64,000 nucleotides of DNA, from contig JALMGJ010000002.1 of assembly GCA_023362775.1 (NCBI GenBank), forward strand, positions 56,080,914 through 56,144,913. The letters run 5' to 3'. Below the pieces are notes generated by a model. The model saw nothing but the letters and a program-made list of their open reading frames with translations, had not been told where the DNA came from and ran no database searches. Shown piece by piece: positions 1-10,637 of the stretch. Positions within the stretch are counted from its first letter, which is position 1. The number at the start of each line of letters is the position of its first letter. This DNA is from Charina bottae (taxonomy: Eukaryota > Chordata > Lepidosauria > Squamata > Charinaidae). The position numbers and the translations under genes are program-made.

Positions 1-2653
1 TAGCCTTCATAATTAAAATAAAGTGGCTAAAGCAGTGCTTGGATACAATCCAAAAACCGATAGAATGATCTCAATTCGAATTCAGGGTAAGCAATTTAAC
101 ATCACAGTGATCCAAATATACGCCCCAACCACAGATGCTGAAGAAGCAGAAGTAGATCAGTTCTATGAGGATCTGCAGCACCTACTAGATAATACACCAA
201 AAAGAGATGTTATTTTCATTACAGGAGACTGGAATGCTAAGGTGGGTAGTCAGACGACACCTGGAATTACAGGCAAGCATGGTCTGGGAGAACAAAATGA
301 AGCAGGACATAGGCTGATAGAATTTTGCCAAGACAACTCACTGTGCATAACAAACACTCTCTTCCAACAACCAAAAAGATGACTTTATACATGGACTTCA
401 CCAGATGATCGACACCGAAATCAGATTGACTACATCCTTTGCAGCCAAAGGTGGCGGACATCTATACAGTCGGTAAAAACAAGACCTGGAGCTGACTGTA
501 GTTCAGATCACGAACTTCTTATTGCAAAATTTAGAATCAGACTAAAGAGAATAGGGAAGACCCACAGATCAGTTAGATATGAGCTCACTAATATTCCTAA
601 GGAATATGCAGTGGAGGTGAAGAATAGATTTAAGGGACTAGATTTAGTAGATAGGGTCCCAGAAGAACTATGGACAGACGTTCGCAACATTGTTCAGGAG
701 GCGGCAACAAAAAACGTCCCAAAGAAAAAGAAAACCAAGAAGGCAAGATGGCTGTCTGCTGAAACACTGGAAGTAGCCCAAGAAAGAAGGAAAGCAAAAG
801 GCAACAGTGATAGGGGGAGATATGCCCAATTAAATGCAAAATTCCAGAGGTTAGCCAGAAGAGATAAGGAATTATTTTTAAACAAGCAATGTGCGGAAGT
901 GGAAGAAGACAATAGAATAGGAAGGACAAGAGACCCCTTCCAGAAAATTAGAAACATCAGAGGTAAATTCCAGGCAAAAATGGGTATGATCAAAAACAAA
1001 GATGGTAAGGACCTAACAGAAGCAGAAGAGATCAAGAAAAGGTGGCAAGAATATACAGAAGATCTGTATAGGAAGGATAATAATATTGGAGATAGCTTTG
1101 ACGGTGTGGTCAGTGATTTAGAGCCAGACATCCTGAAGAGTGAGGTTGAATGGGCCTTAAGAAGCATTGCTAATAACAAGGCAGCAGGAGACGACGGTAT
1201 CCCAGCTGAACTGTTTAAAATCTTGCAAGATGATGCTGTCAAGGTGATGCATGCCATATGCCAGCAAATTTGGAAAACACAAGAATGGCCATCAGATTGG
1301 AAAAAATCAACTTATATCCCCATACCAAAAAAGGGAAGCACTAAAGAATGTTCAAACTATGGAACAGTGGCACTTATTTCACATGCCAGTAAGGCAATGC
1401 TCAAGATCTTGCAAGGTAGACTCCAGCAATTCATGGAGCGAGAATTGCCAGATGTACAAGCTGGGTTTAGAAAAGGCAGAGGAACTAGAGACCAAATTGC
1501 CAATATCCGCTGGATAATGGAGAAAGCCAGGGAATTTCAGAAAAACATCTATTTCTGTTTTATTGACTATTCTAAAGCCTTTGACTGTGTGGATCATAAC
1601 AAATTGTGGCAAGTTCTTGGTGGTATGGGGATACCAAGTCATCTTGTCTGCCTCCTGAGGAATCTGTATAACGACCAAGTAGCAACGGTAAGAACAGAGC
1701 ACAGAACAATGGACTGGTTTAAGATTGGGAGAGGAGTACGGCAGGGTTGTATACTCTCACCCTACCTATTCAACCTGTACGCAGAACACATCATGCGACA
1801 TGCTGGGCTTGAGGAATCCAAGGCTGGAGTTAAAATCGCTGGAAGAAACATTAACAATCTCAGATATGCAGATGATACCACTTTGATGGCTGAAAGCGAG
1901 GAGGAGTTGTGGAGCCTTATGACGAAGGTGAAAGAAGAAAGTGCAAAAGCTGGGTTGCAGTTAAACCTCAAAAAAACCAAGATTATGGCAACGAGCTTGA
2001 TTGATGACTGGCAAATAGAGGGAGAAAAAGTGGAGGCAGTGACAGACTTTGTATTTCTAGGTGCAAAGATTACTGCAGACGCTGACTGCAGCCAGGAAAT
2101 CAGAAGACCGTCTACTTCTTGGGAGGAGAGCAATGGCAAATCTTGATAAAATAGTTAAGAGCAGAGACATCACACTGACAACAAAGGTCCGCATAGTTAA
2201 AGCAATGGTATTCCCTGTAGTAACCTATGGCTGCGAGAGCTGGACCATAAGGAAGGCTGAGCGAAGGAAGATAGATGCTTTTGAACTGTGGTGTTGGAGG
2301 AAAATTCTGAGAGTGCCTTGGACTGCAAGAAGATCAAACCAGTCCATACTCCAGGAAATCAAGCCAGACTGCTCACTTGAGGGAATGATATTAAAGGCAA
2401 AACTGAAGTACTTTGGCCACATAATGAGAAGACAGGATACCCTGGAGAAGAAGCTGATGCTAGGGAAAGTGGAAGGCAAAAGGAAGAGGGGCCTACCAAG
2501 GGCAAGATGGATGGATGGTATTCTGGAGGTGACGGACTCAACCATTGGGGAGCTGGGGATGGTGACGGCCGACAGAAAGCTCTGGCGTGGACTGGTCCAT
2601 GAAGTCACGAAGAGTCGGAAATGACTGAACGAATAAACAACAACAACAAAAAC
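1..2653 (+). mobile_element. BovB (RTE clade) LINE, 5' end outside the window
   Basis: A long non-LTR retrotransposon copy enters from the left edge and ends in the BovB 3' signature: a conserved end of the coding region (HEVTKSRK), then tgactgaacgaataaacaac and a short (AAC)n tail instead of poly(A). It carries the C-terminal half of an APE-type endonuclease and a complete reverse transcriptase with the BovB-specific C-terminal region (YGCESWTIRKAERR, YFGHIMRRQDTLEKKLMLGK). BovB elements spread by target-primed reverse transcription and are abundant in squamates. This copy is older than those at 11.8 and 17.8 kb, because it differs from them at many sites and has several disabling lesions. 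A target duplication cannot be tested because the 5' end lies outside the window. Confidence 0.93.
17..2624 (+). pseudogene. BovB endonuclease-reverse transcriptase polyprotein, disabled
   Basis: One polyprotein frame is readable with three lesions: an in-frame TAA at 14-16 at the window edge, an in-frame TGA at 380-382 (where relatives have arginine, a likely CpG decay), and a one-base insertion near 2108 that moves the frame. The endonuclease part shows IYAPTTDAEEAEVDQF, FITGDWNAKVG (the GDWN metal-site motif) and, past the TGA, SDHELL, the SDH catalytic signature. The RT part shows PIPKKGSTKECSNY, FIDYSKAFDCVDH, GVRQGCILSPYLFN and the YADD active site in RYADDTTLM. After the frameshift the C-terminal domain reads to its natural stop at 2624. 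These functions belong to the family; this copy cannot make the whole protein. Confidence 0.92.
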
Positions 2654-2756
2654 ACTCAAAACCCCAACTCATTGATTTGTTACTAAAAACCTTGTTTTTA
2701 TAGTCATAGTTAAAAATCTGTGTAATTTTTATTGTGTAATTTATTGTGTAGAAATT

Positions 2757-2828
2757 TTTTTGTTGTTGTTCAGTTGTTTAGTCGTGTCCGACTCTTCGTG
2801 ACCTCATGGACCATAGCACGCTAGGCCT
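2757..2828 (-). mobile_element. BovB 3'-end fragment (about 70 bp)
   Basis: On the minus strand this reads through the BovB terminal sequence (ggtccatgaggtcacgaag, agtcggacacgactaaac) into a short (AAC)n tail. It lies just past the longer plus-strand copy, in the opposite direction. Only about the last 70 bp are present, as expected for a severely 5'-truncated insertion. A Sauria-type SINE tail is possible, but the sequence upstream of the shared end matches the BovB coding end. Confidence 0.8.
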
Positions 2829-2889
2829 TAGGATTTTCATCTGGAAGTAAAATTTTTACATATTCAGAAGTATCTCTTCCTGGTTTGGA

Positions 2890-3225
2890 TTTTAAAATAG
2901 GCCAGATAACTTCCTACCAAAGAATCTTATAAAATTCACAAATCAATAAGATGTGATCTACCATTTCAAGATCAGTACCATTACAGGGACAGAATTTTTG
3001 AGAGATGGAAATTTTTTGAAATCTACCATATAGCATATTTGATGGCAACACATTTAATCTTATGAGCAGATACCATTGCAAAAACTTTTCTCTGATCTTG
3101 AAATGTCCATAACTCTTCATATACATGAGTGCCAAATTAGCCCATATCTTGGTATCATGAACTGAATGCTCATAAAATGCCTGTCCTCCCAAAACCATTA
3201 GCCTCCCTCCAAAAGCCCATTTAAT
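2890..3225 (-). pseudogene. LINE ORF2 C-terminal fragment with CPC...H...C motif
   Basis: A 94-codon minus-strand frame (3198 to 2914) reads WYLLIRLNVLPSN, then FCPCNGTDLEMVDHILLICEF. That is the C-x-C-(n)-H-(4)-C arrangement at the C-terminus of several vertebrate LINE proteins. A better-preserved relative lies at 52122-52610 (CPCDSGEVETIDHVFLHC). The fragment has no RT core and no recognisable tail. I cannot assign the clade by eye. It is a dead fragment. Confidence 0.6.
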
Positions 3226-3229
3226 TTTT

Positions 3230-3765
3230 TAGGACAGACATGCTCACTATCTTGGATGTACAGTTTTGTGACTGACCTACTTCTCAGTGATTCAAATTAA
3301 AACATTTGAAAGGGGTTATATGACCTTTTCTATTCTTAGGAAAAATAAATTATGTAGGCAAAACAATGATTGGAATATTTCACTTGGTGAGGATATGTTA
3401 AAGTCTCTATATTTCATATTATTTCAGCTGCTTTTTTTTTGTCTGTTCTTCCCAGGGCTGACCCATAACTGTCAGAAGATTCCACCCCTGCACAGTCCAG
3501 CAACAAGAACTGGCTAGAATGAAGGATAAACCTCACAGTGGAAGGAGACTCAATAGTTTTAAGCACTGATCTATGCAATGGGGACATGATCTACCTTCCA
3601 GTAATACTTTTTAAATATATTTTTTAAGAAAGAAAAAAAGAGGTTAAAAAGGAAGAAAAAGAAGAAACTCAAAAAGATCAAAATAAAAGCAAAAGCATAT
3701 TATATTACATTGAATTCAGCCTAATTTTAAACAATTCATTAAACTTTGATTGTGCTAAATAATAT
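3230..3765. other. Unannotated AT-rich stretch
   Basis: I see no gene or recognisable element. There is an A-rich run around 3610-3690 made of AAG/AAA-type simple sequence. The short plus-strand frame at 3287-3517 has no family resemblance. Confidence 0.5.
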
Positions 3766-4095
3766 TATTTATTTATTTATTTATTTTCTATCCCGCCTTT
3801 ATTATTTTTATAAATAACTCAAGGCGGTGAACATACCTAATACTCCTTCCTCCTCCTGTTTTCCCCACAACAACAACCCTGTGAGGTGAGTTGGGCTGAG
3901 AGAGAGTGACTGGCCCAAGGTCACCCAGCCGGCTGTCATGCCTAAGGCGGGACTAGAACTCTCAGTCTCCCGGTTTGCTATTGGCTCCTTCCTAGGGCTG
4001 AGAGAGAGTGACAGACCCAAGGTCACCCAGCCGGCTTTCATGCCTGAGGCGGGACTAGAATTCACAGACTCCTGGTTTCTAGCCTGTTGGCTTGA
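3766..4095 (-). mobile_element. tRNA-derived CORE-type (MIR-like) SINE with tandem-duplicated core
   Basis: On the minus strand the copy has the CORE/MIR-like segment (gtgaccttgggccagtcact, followed by ctcagcccaactcacctcac), then the L2-like tail (ggcgggatagaaaataaata) ending in TAAA repeats. Other copies lie at 7.8 and 41.6 kb, and a 5' head is at the right edge of the window. The core unit (gagagagtgac...caaggtcacccagccggct...gcgggactagaa) occurs twice in a row, at about 3895-3980 and 3995-4080, so this copy is longer than the others. SINEs of this design are moved by L2 enzymes. Confidence 0.8.
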
Positions 4096-4415
4096 TAAAG
4101 AGCTAGTTTATGAAGAGAAAGTGAGGACATATCTGCAGTAGCTTTACCTTTCTAATACTTAACAGTGATCTTTTGTGCTGTCTCCCAAAGATGGTGCTTA
4201 AGTATGATTCAGAGACTAATAAGTCAAAGACTGCATGATTAATGGATGTAGAATTTAAATAGAGTAATAGATACACAACCATGGGAATATAAATGGAAGA
4301 AAAATATCAGATTTATGGCCAATATAACACTTAGACCAAATTGGTATAACATGTTCTATAGATGCTTTATTTCTTCACTACTTACTGCAAAAATAGACAA
4401 TTTATTCTCTAAATA
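4096..4415. other. Unannotated stretch
   Basis: AT-rich sequence with no recognisable gene or repeat. Confidence 0.5.
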
Positions 4416-4745
4416 TATACCTTTTGGCCCCTTGTTATTTTTCTCTGAATATATTTTACACACCCATCTTTATCAATATTGGATCTTAAAAGATTGTAAT
4501 CATCAACTACTTCTATGATCTCATTATTTATTTTAAATTCTTCTAACTTTCCAGTTGACATAATCTTAATTTTCTTGGTGTTTAAGTAAAGTTCTGTCTG
4601 TTTGCTCTCCTGTTTTACTTGCACAATGAATGTTCTTAAAGCCTCTTCAGTTTTTGTAACCAAGATAGTGTTGTCCACATATCTCAGCTTATTGCTATCC
4701 CCAACCTTCAAATAATGTATGAAGTATACCAAATAAAGGAAGGAT
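4409..4745 (-). pseudogene. RTE-like LINE reverse transcriptase fragment
   Basis: A 107-codon minus-strand frame reads KLRYVDNTILVTKTEEAL, a decayed form of the YADDT active-site block. It continues NTKKIKIMSTGKLEEF and EVVDDYNLLRSNIDKDG, the order seen just after the catalytic block in RTE-type reverse transcriptases (LNxKKTKIM, then the FLGSxI block). The catalytic tyrosine-aspartate motif is mutated (YVDN), so it is dead. It is too diverged from the BovB copies here to be the same subfamily. Confidence 0.62.
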
Positions 4746-4837
4746 GTAATTAAATCCCCCTTTTCCTAGGTGATTGTAGTTTCCTGCAGCACCATTTTTA
4801 TGTATTCATTAAAAAATTATACAGAAAAAAAATATTT

Positions 4838-5475
4838 TACAGGACTTATATGGCCGCCTATCTCATAAATGACTCTAGGCAGATCACAACAATTCATAAA
4901 ACATAGTTAAATACAAAGGTACTCTTTCCCGCAGGTGCCAGACCAAACATCCGCACAGCTCAACCCCCATCCTAGCCCAATGCTTGGGGGAAGAGCCAGG
5001 TCTTCACAACCCCCCAGAAGGCAAAAAGGCTAGGGATCCCTCTGATCTCAGGTGGGAGGCTGTTCGAAAGGGCTGGGGCAGCCACTGAGAAGGCACGCCT
5101 CCAAGGTCCCATCAGATGGCAACATTTAAGGTAGAGGACCTGGAGCACACCCACCCTATCTAGCTTACCAGGAGGGGCAGATGCCCTCAGGGAGAGGAGG
5201 TCCTGCAAGCAACCTGGCCCTGTGCCATGTAGGGCTTTAAAGGTGGCAACCAGCACCTTGAATTGCACCCGGAAAGCAACTGGAAGCCCTGCAGCTCATG
5301 CAGAAGTGGTGTCACTCAGGTGAACCATGGGGCACCCAAAACTGCACATGCTGCTGCATTCTGGACCAGTTGCAATTTCTGGATGGTCTTCAAGGACAGC
5401 CCCAAGTAGAGCGCACTGATCCAAACAGGAGGTAATTAAGGTGGGTGATGGTGAGCAAGGCAAAATGATAATCAC
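4838..5475 (-). mobile_element. L2 LINE 3' end, degraded
   Basis: On the minus strand, a C-terminal frame (5268 to 4972) reads MQFKVLVATFKALHGTGPG, AFSVAAPALSNSLPPEIRG and FWGVVKTWLFPQALG. This is the typical end of L2-clade reverse transcriptase proteins and is closely parallel to the better copy at 15.2-16.6 kb. Upstream (5280-5475), out of frame, is the preceding L2 segment about residues that pair with LQLVQNAAAR. Downstream (4838-4970) is an L2-like 3'UTR with the cell-typical ggccgcctatctcataaatg. It is 5'-truncated and frameshifted. Confidence 0.82.
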
Positions 5476-5479
5476 CCAG

Positions 5480-6566
5480 CACCTGGACTGCGGGATTTCT
5501 CCATCAGTTTGGCAGACTTTTTCTCTTCATTCATTTCGAAGAGTCCAAATAATTGCTTAAGCTACTCGGGGAAGATAAACTCTCTGTGTTACCACACTGT
5601 TACTGTGTTGGCTACATCATCTGAGATAAAGTATAAGTAACAGCATGAGCATTCTCCTGACCTTCTTTTCAGGACCCATGGTTTCTTTTCTACAGTGCAG
5701 TTCAATTATTTTTGTCTCTGTTTGCTGACCTTTACCCTTCCACATAAATTGAATCTGAAATCTAAATATTTTCCTCTTTGACTGTAGGCTTGGCAGAGAT
5801 CATTGTGGAGCAGAACAGCATCAAGGTAAGCTTTCATTCATTTTAAGGGGAGTGGGGGAGCGTTCTAAAAATGTTCCGACTCAGCTAAGCAGTCACAGGG
5901 CACATGGAACAAAGAAAGGCACATTGCTCCAGTTGACAAAAGTGTGCTATCTCTCCTCAAAAATCTACATTCTCAAGACAATTTTTAGTTCTATTTCTTT
6001 GTACCTACATATCAAAAAACATTTTCAAGTTTCAAGTTTCAAGTTTCATTCTCCCAAACGTACACTTTGGTTGATAAAGAAAAATTGGTTTAAAACTATA
6101 CATATATGAACTATAAACCTTTTTCATGATCTGGTGAAGATAATATAGATAAAGATACCTCATGTATAAAGATACACGAGGTACAACTTACCCGAAATTC
6201 TCTTGCACAAATCCCATCATCATGCATGAGGGATACACAAACTCCATTCCATTACAAATGGGGCTTGTGAACCTGAAATACCCATTCTTGGAATGTCCTC
6301 CATAAAGCCCATGTGTGGGTTTGTCTGATTTACCATCTTTTGGGCACCAGATTAAGATCTCTTTTTTTTGCTCCAGCATTTAAATTTGTCTATTTTCACT
6401 AACATTTTTAAATAAAACATAACTCATAGGGGAAAAAAATTTACTGGAGTAGAAGTCAGTCCCCTCAAAATGAACAGTTATATGAGGATGATTTTACTTC
6501 CCTCTAAAAAATTGTAGCTGATAAAAAAACATGACAGGCAGTGTGCCATTCATTATCCATTTTTTA
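5480..6566. other. Mostly unannotated stretch with one candidate exon
   Basis: Apart from the putative micro-exon at 5788-5825 I see no recognisable repeat or gene. The short frames at 5852-6109 and 6188-6379 look random. A triple repeat of tcaagttt lies near 6023-6047. Confidence 0.45.
5788..5825 (+). other. Candidate 38-bp internal micro-exon of an unknown host gene
   Basis: A pyrimidine-rich tract ending in ctctttgactgtag (5774-5787) is followed by 38 bp open in all frames, then a strong donor, AAG|gtaagc (5823-5831). The third frame reads LAEIIVEQNSIK, which looks protein-like. Both splice sites fit consensus and the segment is not part of any repeat I recognise. Such sites also arise by chance, and no second exon of the same gene is apparent in the window, so this is a hypothesis only. 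Confidence 0.28.
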
Positions 6567-6770
6567 AGGCGTGGTGGCTCAGCGGTTAAGACGCCAGGCT
6601 TGTCGGCTGGAGGGTTGCAAGTTCGGCGTTTTGAGACCTGAGCGCCATGCGACGGAGTGAGCTCCCGCACTCGCCCCAGCTCTTGCCAACCTAGCAATTT
6701 GAAAGCATGCAAATGCAAGTAGATGAATAGGTACCGCTTCGGTGGGAAGGTAACAGCGGGTGCAATGCAG
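6567..6770 (+). mobile_element. Sauria SINE, 5' two-thirds
   Basis: The sequence starts with a tRNA-like pol III head: box A region ggcgtggtggctcagcggtt and a decayed box B (ggttgcaagttcgg). It continues with the Sauria SINE body (ccagctcttgccaacctagc, aaatgcaagtagatgaatag, ggtaccgcttcggtgggaag). After about 6765 it departs from the three other copies in the window, so the usual 3' part shared with BovB and the ACCTTT tail are absent. This is either a truncated copy or a subfamily with a different 3' end. Confidence 0.85.
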
Positions 6771-6774
6771 ATAC

Positions 6775-7812
6775 TCCTCGTGGTGCACCCCGGGCAACGT
6801 GACTTGTCATGGCTAAATAGTCTACACATCTGGCTGCTGGACCTCACAAGAGGTTTCCCAGCAAGAAAAATGCTATACAAAATAAATAAAATGTATTTCA
6901 TTTATACATTGCCTTTCTAATCCAAATATGTTGTAACAGATATTCTGCCAGATTCATAAAACAAAGGAAGACTAATTTTCTTCATTGATAAGGGCAACCA
7001 AACCTTTCTTCTATGGTTTACCTGTTTGTGGTCTGTCCTTGCAGAGGACAGTGAGCTGCCCTGAACATTTCTTAATCTGACAGAGGTAAAGCAAAGAGTA
7101 AGTTCACCATTAGAGGGAGTGATGTCTAAGCAGTATATGAATGAATATGAAGAAAACCAGCATGTGTTGCAGGGATTTTTTATACTCTTTCAGTTTGGGA
7201 TGGTAGGACAGTGGTAGAGAAATAACAATACCAGGATGTGTAAGGTGGACATGGTCCACGTGGACATTCCACTTCATGAAGCTTTGAAGTGGGATTAAAC
7301 AACCTTGACTGGCAGCTTCACTTTGAAAGAAGTGGCTTCCACACATGTGTTTGCATGTACAGAATATACTGTCTATGAGCAAAGTCAAGAAGGACAGCTG
7401 TTCTGTTGCTTAAAAGTAGGGGACTACTTCATACTTTTGCTTTGGGGGTGCTTCGCTTAAAGTTTAATTGGAAGCTTCACTGAAGCACCCCTTCAAATCT
7501 CCACACCCTGTAACATATAAATTCAATGCTTTTTTTCCTTTTTTTAAAAAAGCCTTCCAAGCTTCAGTCAATAACACATACAGTATAATTTGAAGGTGCA
7601 TAACACTGCAACTCCATTGAAGCAGTATTGTGTCTGACTTTGGCTGAGATTTTCTGGGAATCTTATTTATCTCTCTACCTCTACCTCTACCTATCATCTA
7701 TCATCTTTGAATTCCATTATGAAGAAAAAGTACAATTCTAACTACTCCCCTGAGTTTCCAGAAGTCATCTGATTTTCTCCTGCTGATCCAGCTTTTGAAT
7801 AGTTAACACCTG
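6775..7812. other. Unannotated stretch
   Basis: No gene or repeat recognised. A short polyT/polyA patch and a (CTACCT)n-like patch (about 7670-7695) are the only low-complexity features. Confidence 0.45.
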
Positions 7813-7814
7813 AT

Positions 7815-7987
7815 TGATTGATTATTTATTTTATTTATTTTCTATCCCGCCTTTATTATTTTTATAAATAACTCAAGGCAGCGAACATACCAAATACTCC
7901 TTCCTCCTCCTATTTTCCCCACAACAGCAACCCTGTGAGGTGAGTTGGGCTGAGAGTGTGTGACTGGCCCAAGGTCACCCAGCCATC
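7815..7987 (-). mobile_element. CORE-type SINE fragment (3' part)
   Basis: Same family as 3766-4095: the TTTA-rich tail and ctatcccgcctttattattt on the plus strand, then the cacctcac/ttgggctgag core, ending at aaggtcacccagcc. The tRNA head is missing. The strand is inferred from the tail lying on the left. Confidence 0.85.
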
Positions 7988-7989
7988 AT

Positions 7990-8664
7990 GTCATTGTCAA
8001 CTTTTAGCAACCACATAGATTTTTCTCCATGATGATAAATAATCCAATGTATAATGTTATGTTATTATTTGTTTTAACTTTGTAAAGGTTCCTGATCATT
8101 TTATAAACTATTACATTCCTTTTGCTAATTAGAAAAAAGATGGTTTCTGCTTTTCACTTATCTCTTCATGATAAAGAGGGGCTGTTAAGAAAAATCTGAC
8201 CAGCCTATCATTGAACTGTTGTTATATATTAAATGAATAGAGCTACTTTGAGTTCACCCAATATTTGAATACACAGAACTTAAGCCATTGAAGTCTTTCT
8301 TCACATGCAAAACCCTCAAGCTGCTAGAAATTGTCTGAATGTTTTATTTAAGTTACTGCCACAAAGGCATGTGCAGTCAAAACAGAAACAAGACAAAACA
8401 AAAAAATTGGCAATCCTAATACATGGGGGTCTGCATGGGGGAGGCAAGCAATGTCACATGTATCAAGACTCATCGTGAAAATTGCATGAATTATTTAATT
8501 TGTGACAGTTGTGGATGTAACTAATAGAAATTATATAATTCACATCATTTGTGTGATGATGTCATGGTGCATATGATGTGATTGGGTCTTGTATTCAGTA
8601 CCAATATCCCAACAGTGCAAGAGCATAAGAGCAGTTATTTTTCAAATAAAAAAATCATTTATGT
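7990..8664. other. Unannotated stretch
   Basis: AT-rich sequence with no recognisable gene or repeat. Confidence 0.45.
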
Positions 8665-8673
8665 CTTCTAGAT

Positions 8674-8881
8674 CAGGGGTCCTCAAGCTGTGGGCCGTGG
8701 CCTATTAGGAAGTGGGACGCGGGGCTCCCTCCTGCAAACCCCGCCCCCCGGTGCGTGCAATTACCCTGCCCCCAGTGTGCACGATTGGCTCCCGCCTGCA
8801 AACCCTGCCCCCCCCCCCCGGTCCGTGGAAAAAATTTCTTCCATGACCGGTCCCTGGTACCAGAAAGGTTGGGGATCACTG
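8674..8881. mobile_element. Non-autonomous hAT element (MITE) with 8-bp target duplication
   Basis: The left end caggggtcctcaagctgtgg and the right end gaaaggttggggatcactg are imperfect terminal inverted repeats of the CAGGGGTCCCCAACC type known from vertebrate hAT/Charlie-like elements. They are flanked by an exact 8-bp duplication, ttctagat, at 8666-8673 and 8882-8889. The 208-bp interior is GC-rich and has inverted ccgtgg/ggaccgg segments but no transposase. It moves only in trans. Confidence 0.9.
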
Positions 8882-9020
8882 TTCTAGATCAGAGATGGGC
8901 ATCTCATGGGCCACTTATAGTCCTAATCCCTACCCACCTACTTCCATATAGTAACAAGAGACCTAACAAAAAAGCCCACCATTGAATTTCAGTGACAGGT
9001 TATTTTGACGCCATGCCACG

Positions 9021-9139
9021 CTATGGTACACAAACCACAATGTACCATAGTTTGTTTTAATGTTTTAATGTTTAATGTTTGTTTTAAGTACCAAAGTTGT
9101 TTTAATGCCATACAATCCTATGGTACACAAACCACAATG
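9021..9139. repeat. Direct repeat with hairpin, unknown element
   Basis: The 22-mer-scale unit ctatggtacacaaaccacaa occurs at 9021 and again at 9118, 97 bp apart. The first copy is part of a hairpin (ctatggtac ... gtaccatag, 9021-9050). A related string with alternating aaaccatag and aaactacag lies at 24890-25070. This looks like part of an unclassified short interspersed repeat or MITE. Confidence 0.45.
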
Positions 9140-10637
9140 GTTGGTGTAATATGAGAAGCCAAAATGAAACAAATCAATGGCTTAACGCATTGGCTGAACA
9201 AGGCCTCCTTGTATGTTTATGTGTATGTGTGTGTGCACACATAATCACAGAATACAATTCTGTGACAATTGTGACTGAGTTTGTACAATTAATAAGAAAT
9301 AAAGTAACATAATTTTAAGTTTTATGGATTTCTTCACCACTTAATAGACTGTGCCTTTTACAGATTTACAGAGTTCATATAGTTATATTGGCTAAAATGT
9401 ATTTATAGCAAGATGACACAATTTATAGCAAGAGATGTCTGCTGCAAAATTGTAAAGTTACAGAGTCTGCCATGAAAATTGAATTTTGGTGTCCATGAAT
9501 ATTTATCAGGGAATTCAAAATGGCAGATAAATAGCCATTCTCTTCGATGAGATAAATAGCACTTCAATTTTATGGGGATTACTCAGTCATTAATAGAATT
9601 CTCTTCCAAGTAACTATTGTGACTCACATGAATCAGCTGATGACCCAAATCCTTGTTGGATTAAATTTCTGAAAAGCTGTGCAGGAAGACTCTGTGAACA
9701 ACTGAATAATATCATCTACGTCCAGTGGGATAGGATGACCAAGCCTCCATAGACTTTCACATTCTCCAACACCATCATAAAATAAATAGACTCGCTGTAT
9801 ATTACTTGCAGCTGATAAATGGTCTGAAGGCAGGAGGAACTTTAAAGGGGAGGATACATCTATAAGCCTATACTTAATTGGGAATGAATAATATTTATTT
9901 AGGAAAGACCAAATGTTCTCATTGTAAATCTCACTTCTCACTCTTCCTTTGATTTTAACTATTCCACCAGGGTATACTATCAGAAATTGCCCAACAGAAA
10001 TCTATGCAGAAGGAGGTCAGCAAAGAGGCAATGCTTAAGTGTTTTTGTTAGAAGAGACTAAAAACATGCAGGGTAAGATAAGGGAGATTCATAGCTCAGT
10101 AGATTTTAAACAAGCATGTGAGTCACCAGCTAGCCACTTTGAAAGCAATTATCTTCCTCTTTCCCAGCAAAATGAGACAATTGGCAGGTGGGAGAATGAC
10201 CTTCTCTTGAGAAGACCAAGAGGTATGAACCTGGATAATTCCCTCTCAATGTAGAAGAAAGCCATTTATTTGAATATATGGATACATTTGCTCAGTTTGT
10301 CCATGCGGAAGATCTGATAGTTACTGCTTGGTTACACAAAAGAAAGGAGGATTTTTGTAGCACATTTAACTATTCTCATGAAGTAGGTTATGGCAAATAA
10401 GCCCACAGTATGACTCTGTCAAAAGCAGAGACACTGGGTCAGGATAAATGAAAAGTCAGGCTTGTTGCTTAGTTACCCAAATGCTAAATATAGACATGTG
10501 GCCTGAACTGGCATGAATCAAGTTACATCATTAATGGGAGGCATGAAAAAAATCAATGTTGCTCTGACACAGCTAGATTACAAGCAACAGGCTATTTGTA
10601 GCATGGAGTTTGGAACAATGAAATAATAATAATCAGA
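9140..10637. other. Unannotated stretch
   Basis: No gene or repeat recognised. A 102-codon minus-strand frame at 9633-9941 has no resemblance to a family I know. Confidence 0.4.

Noticed and set aside
694..1257. 187-codon minus-strand frame opposite BovB
   Set aside because: Antisense shadow of the BovB RT frame; the translation is a hydrophobic/serine-rich mirror with no motif.
9633..9941. 102-codon minus-strand frame
   Set aside because: No recognisable motif, no relative in the window, and length is compatible with chance.
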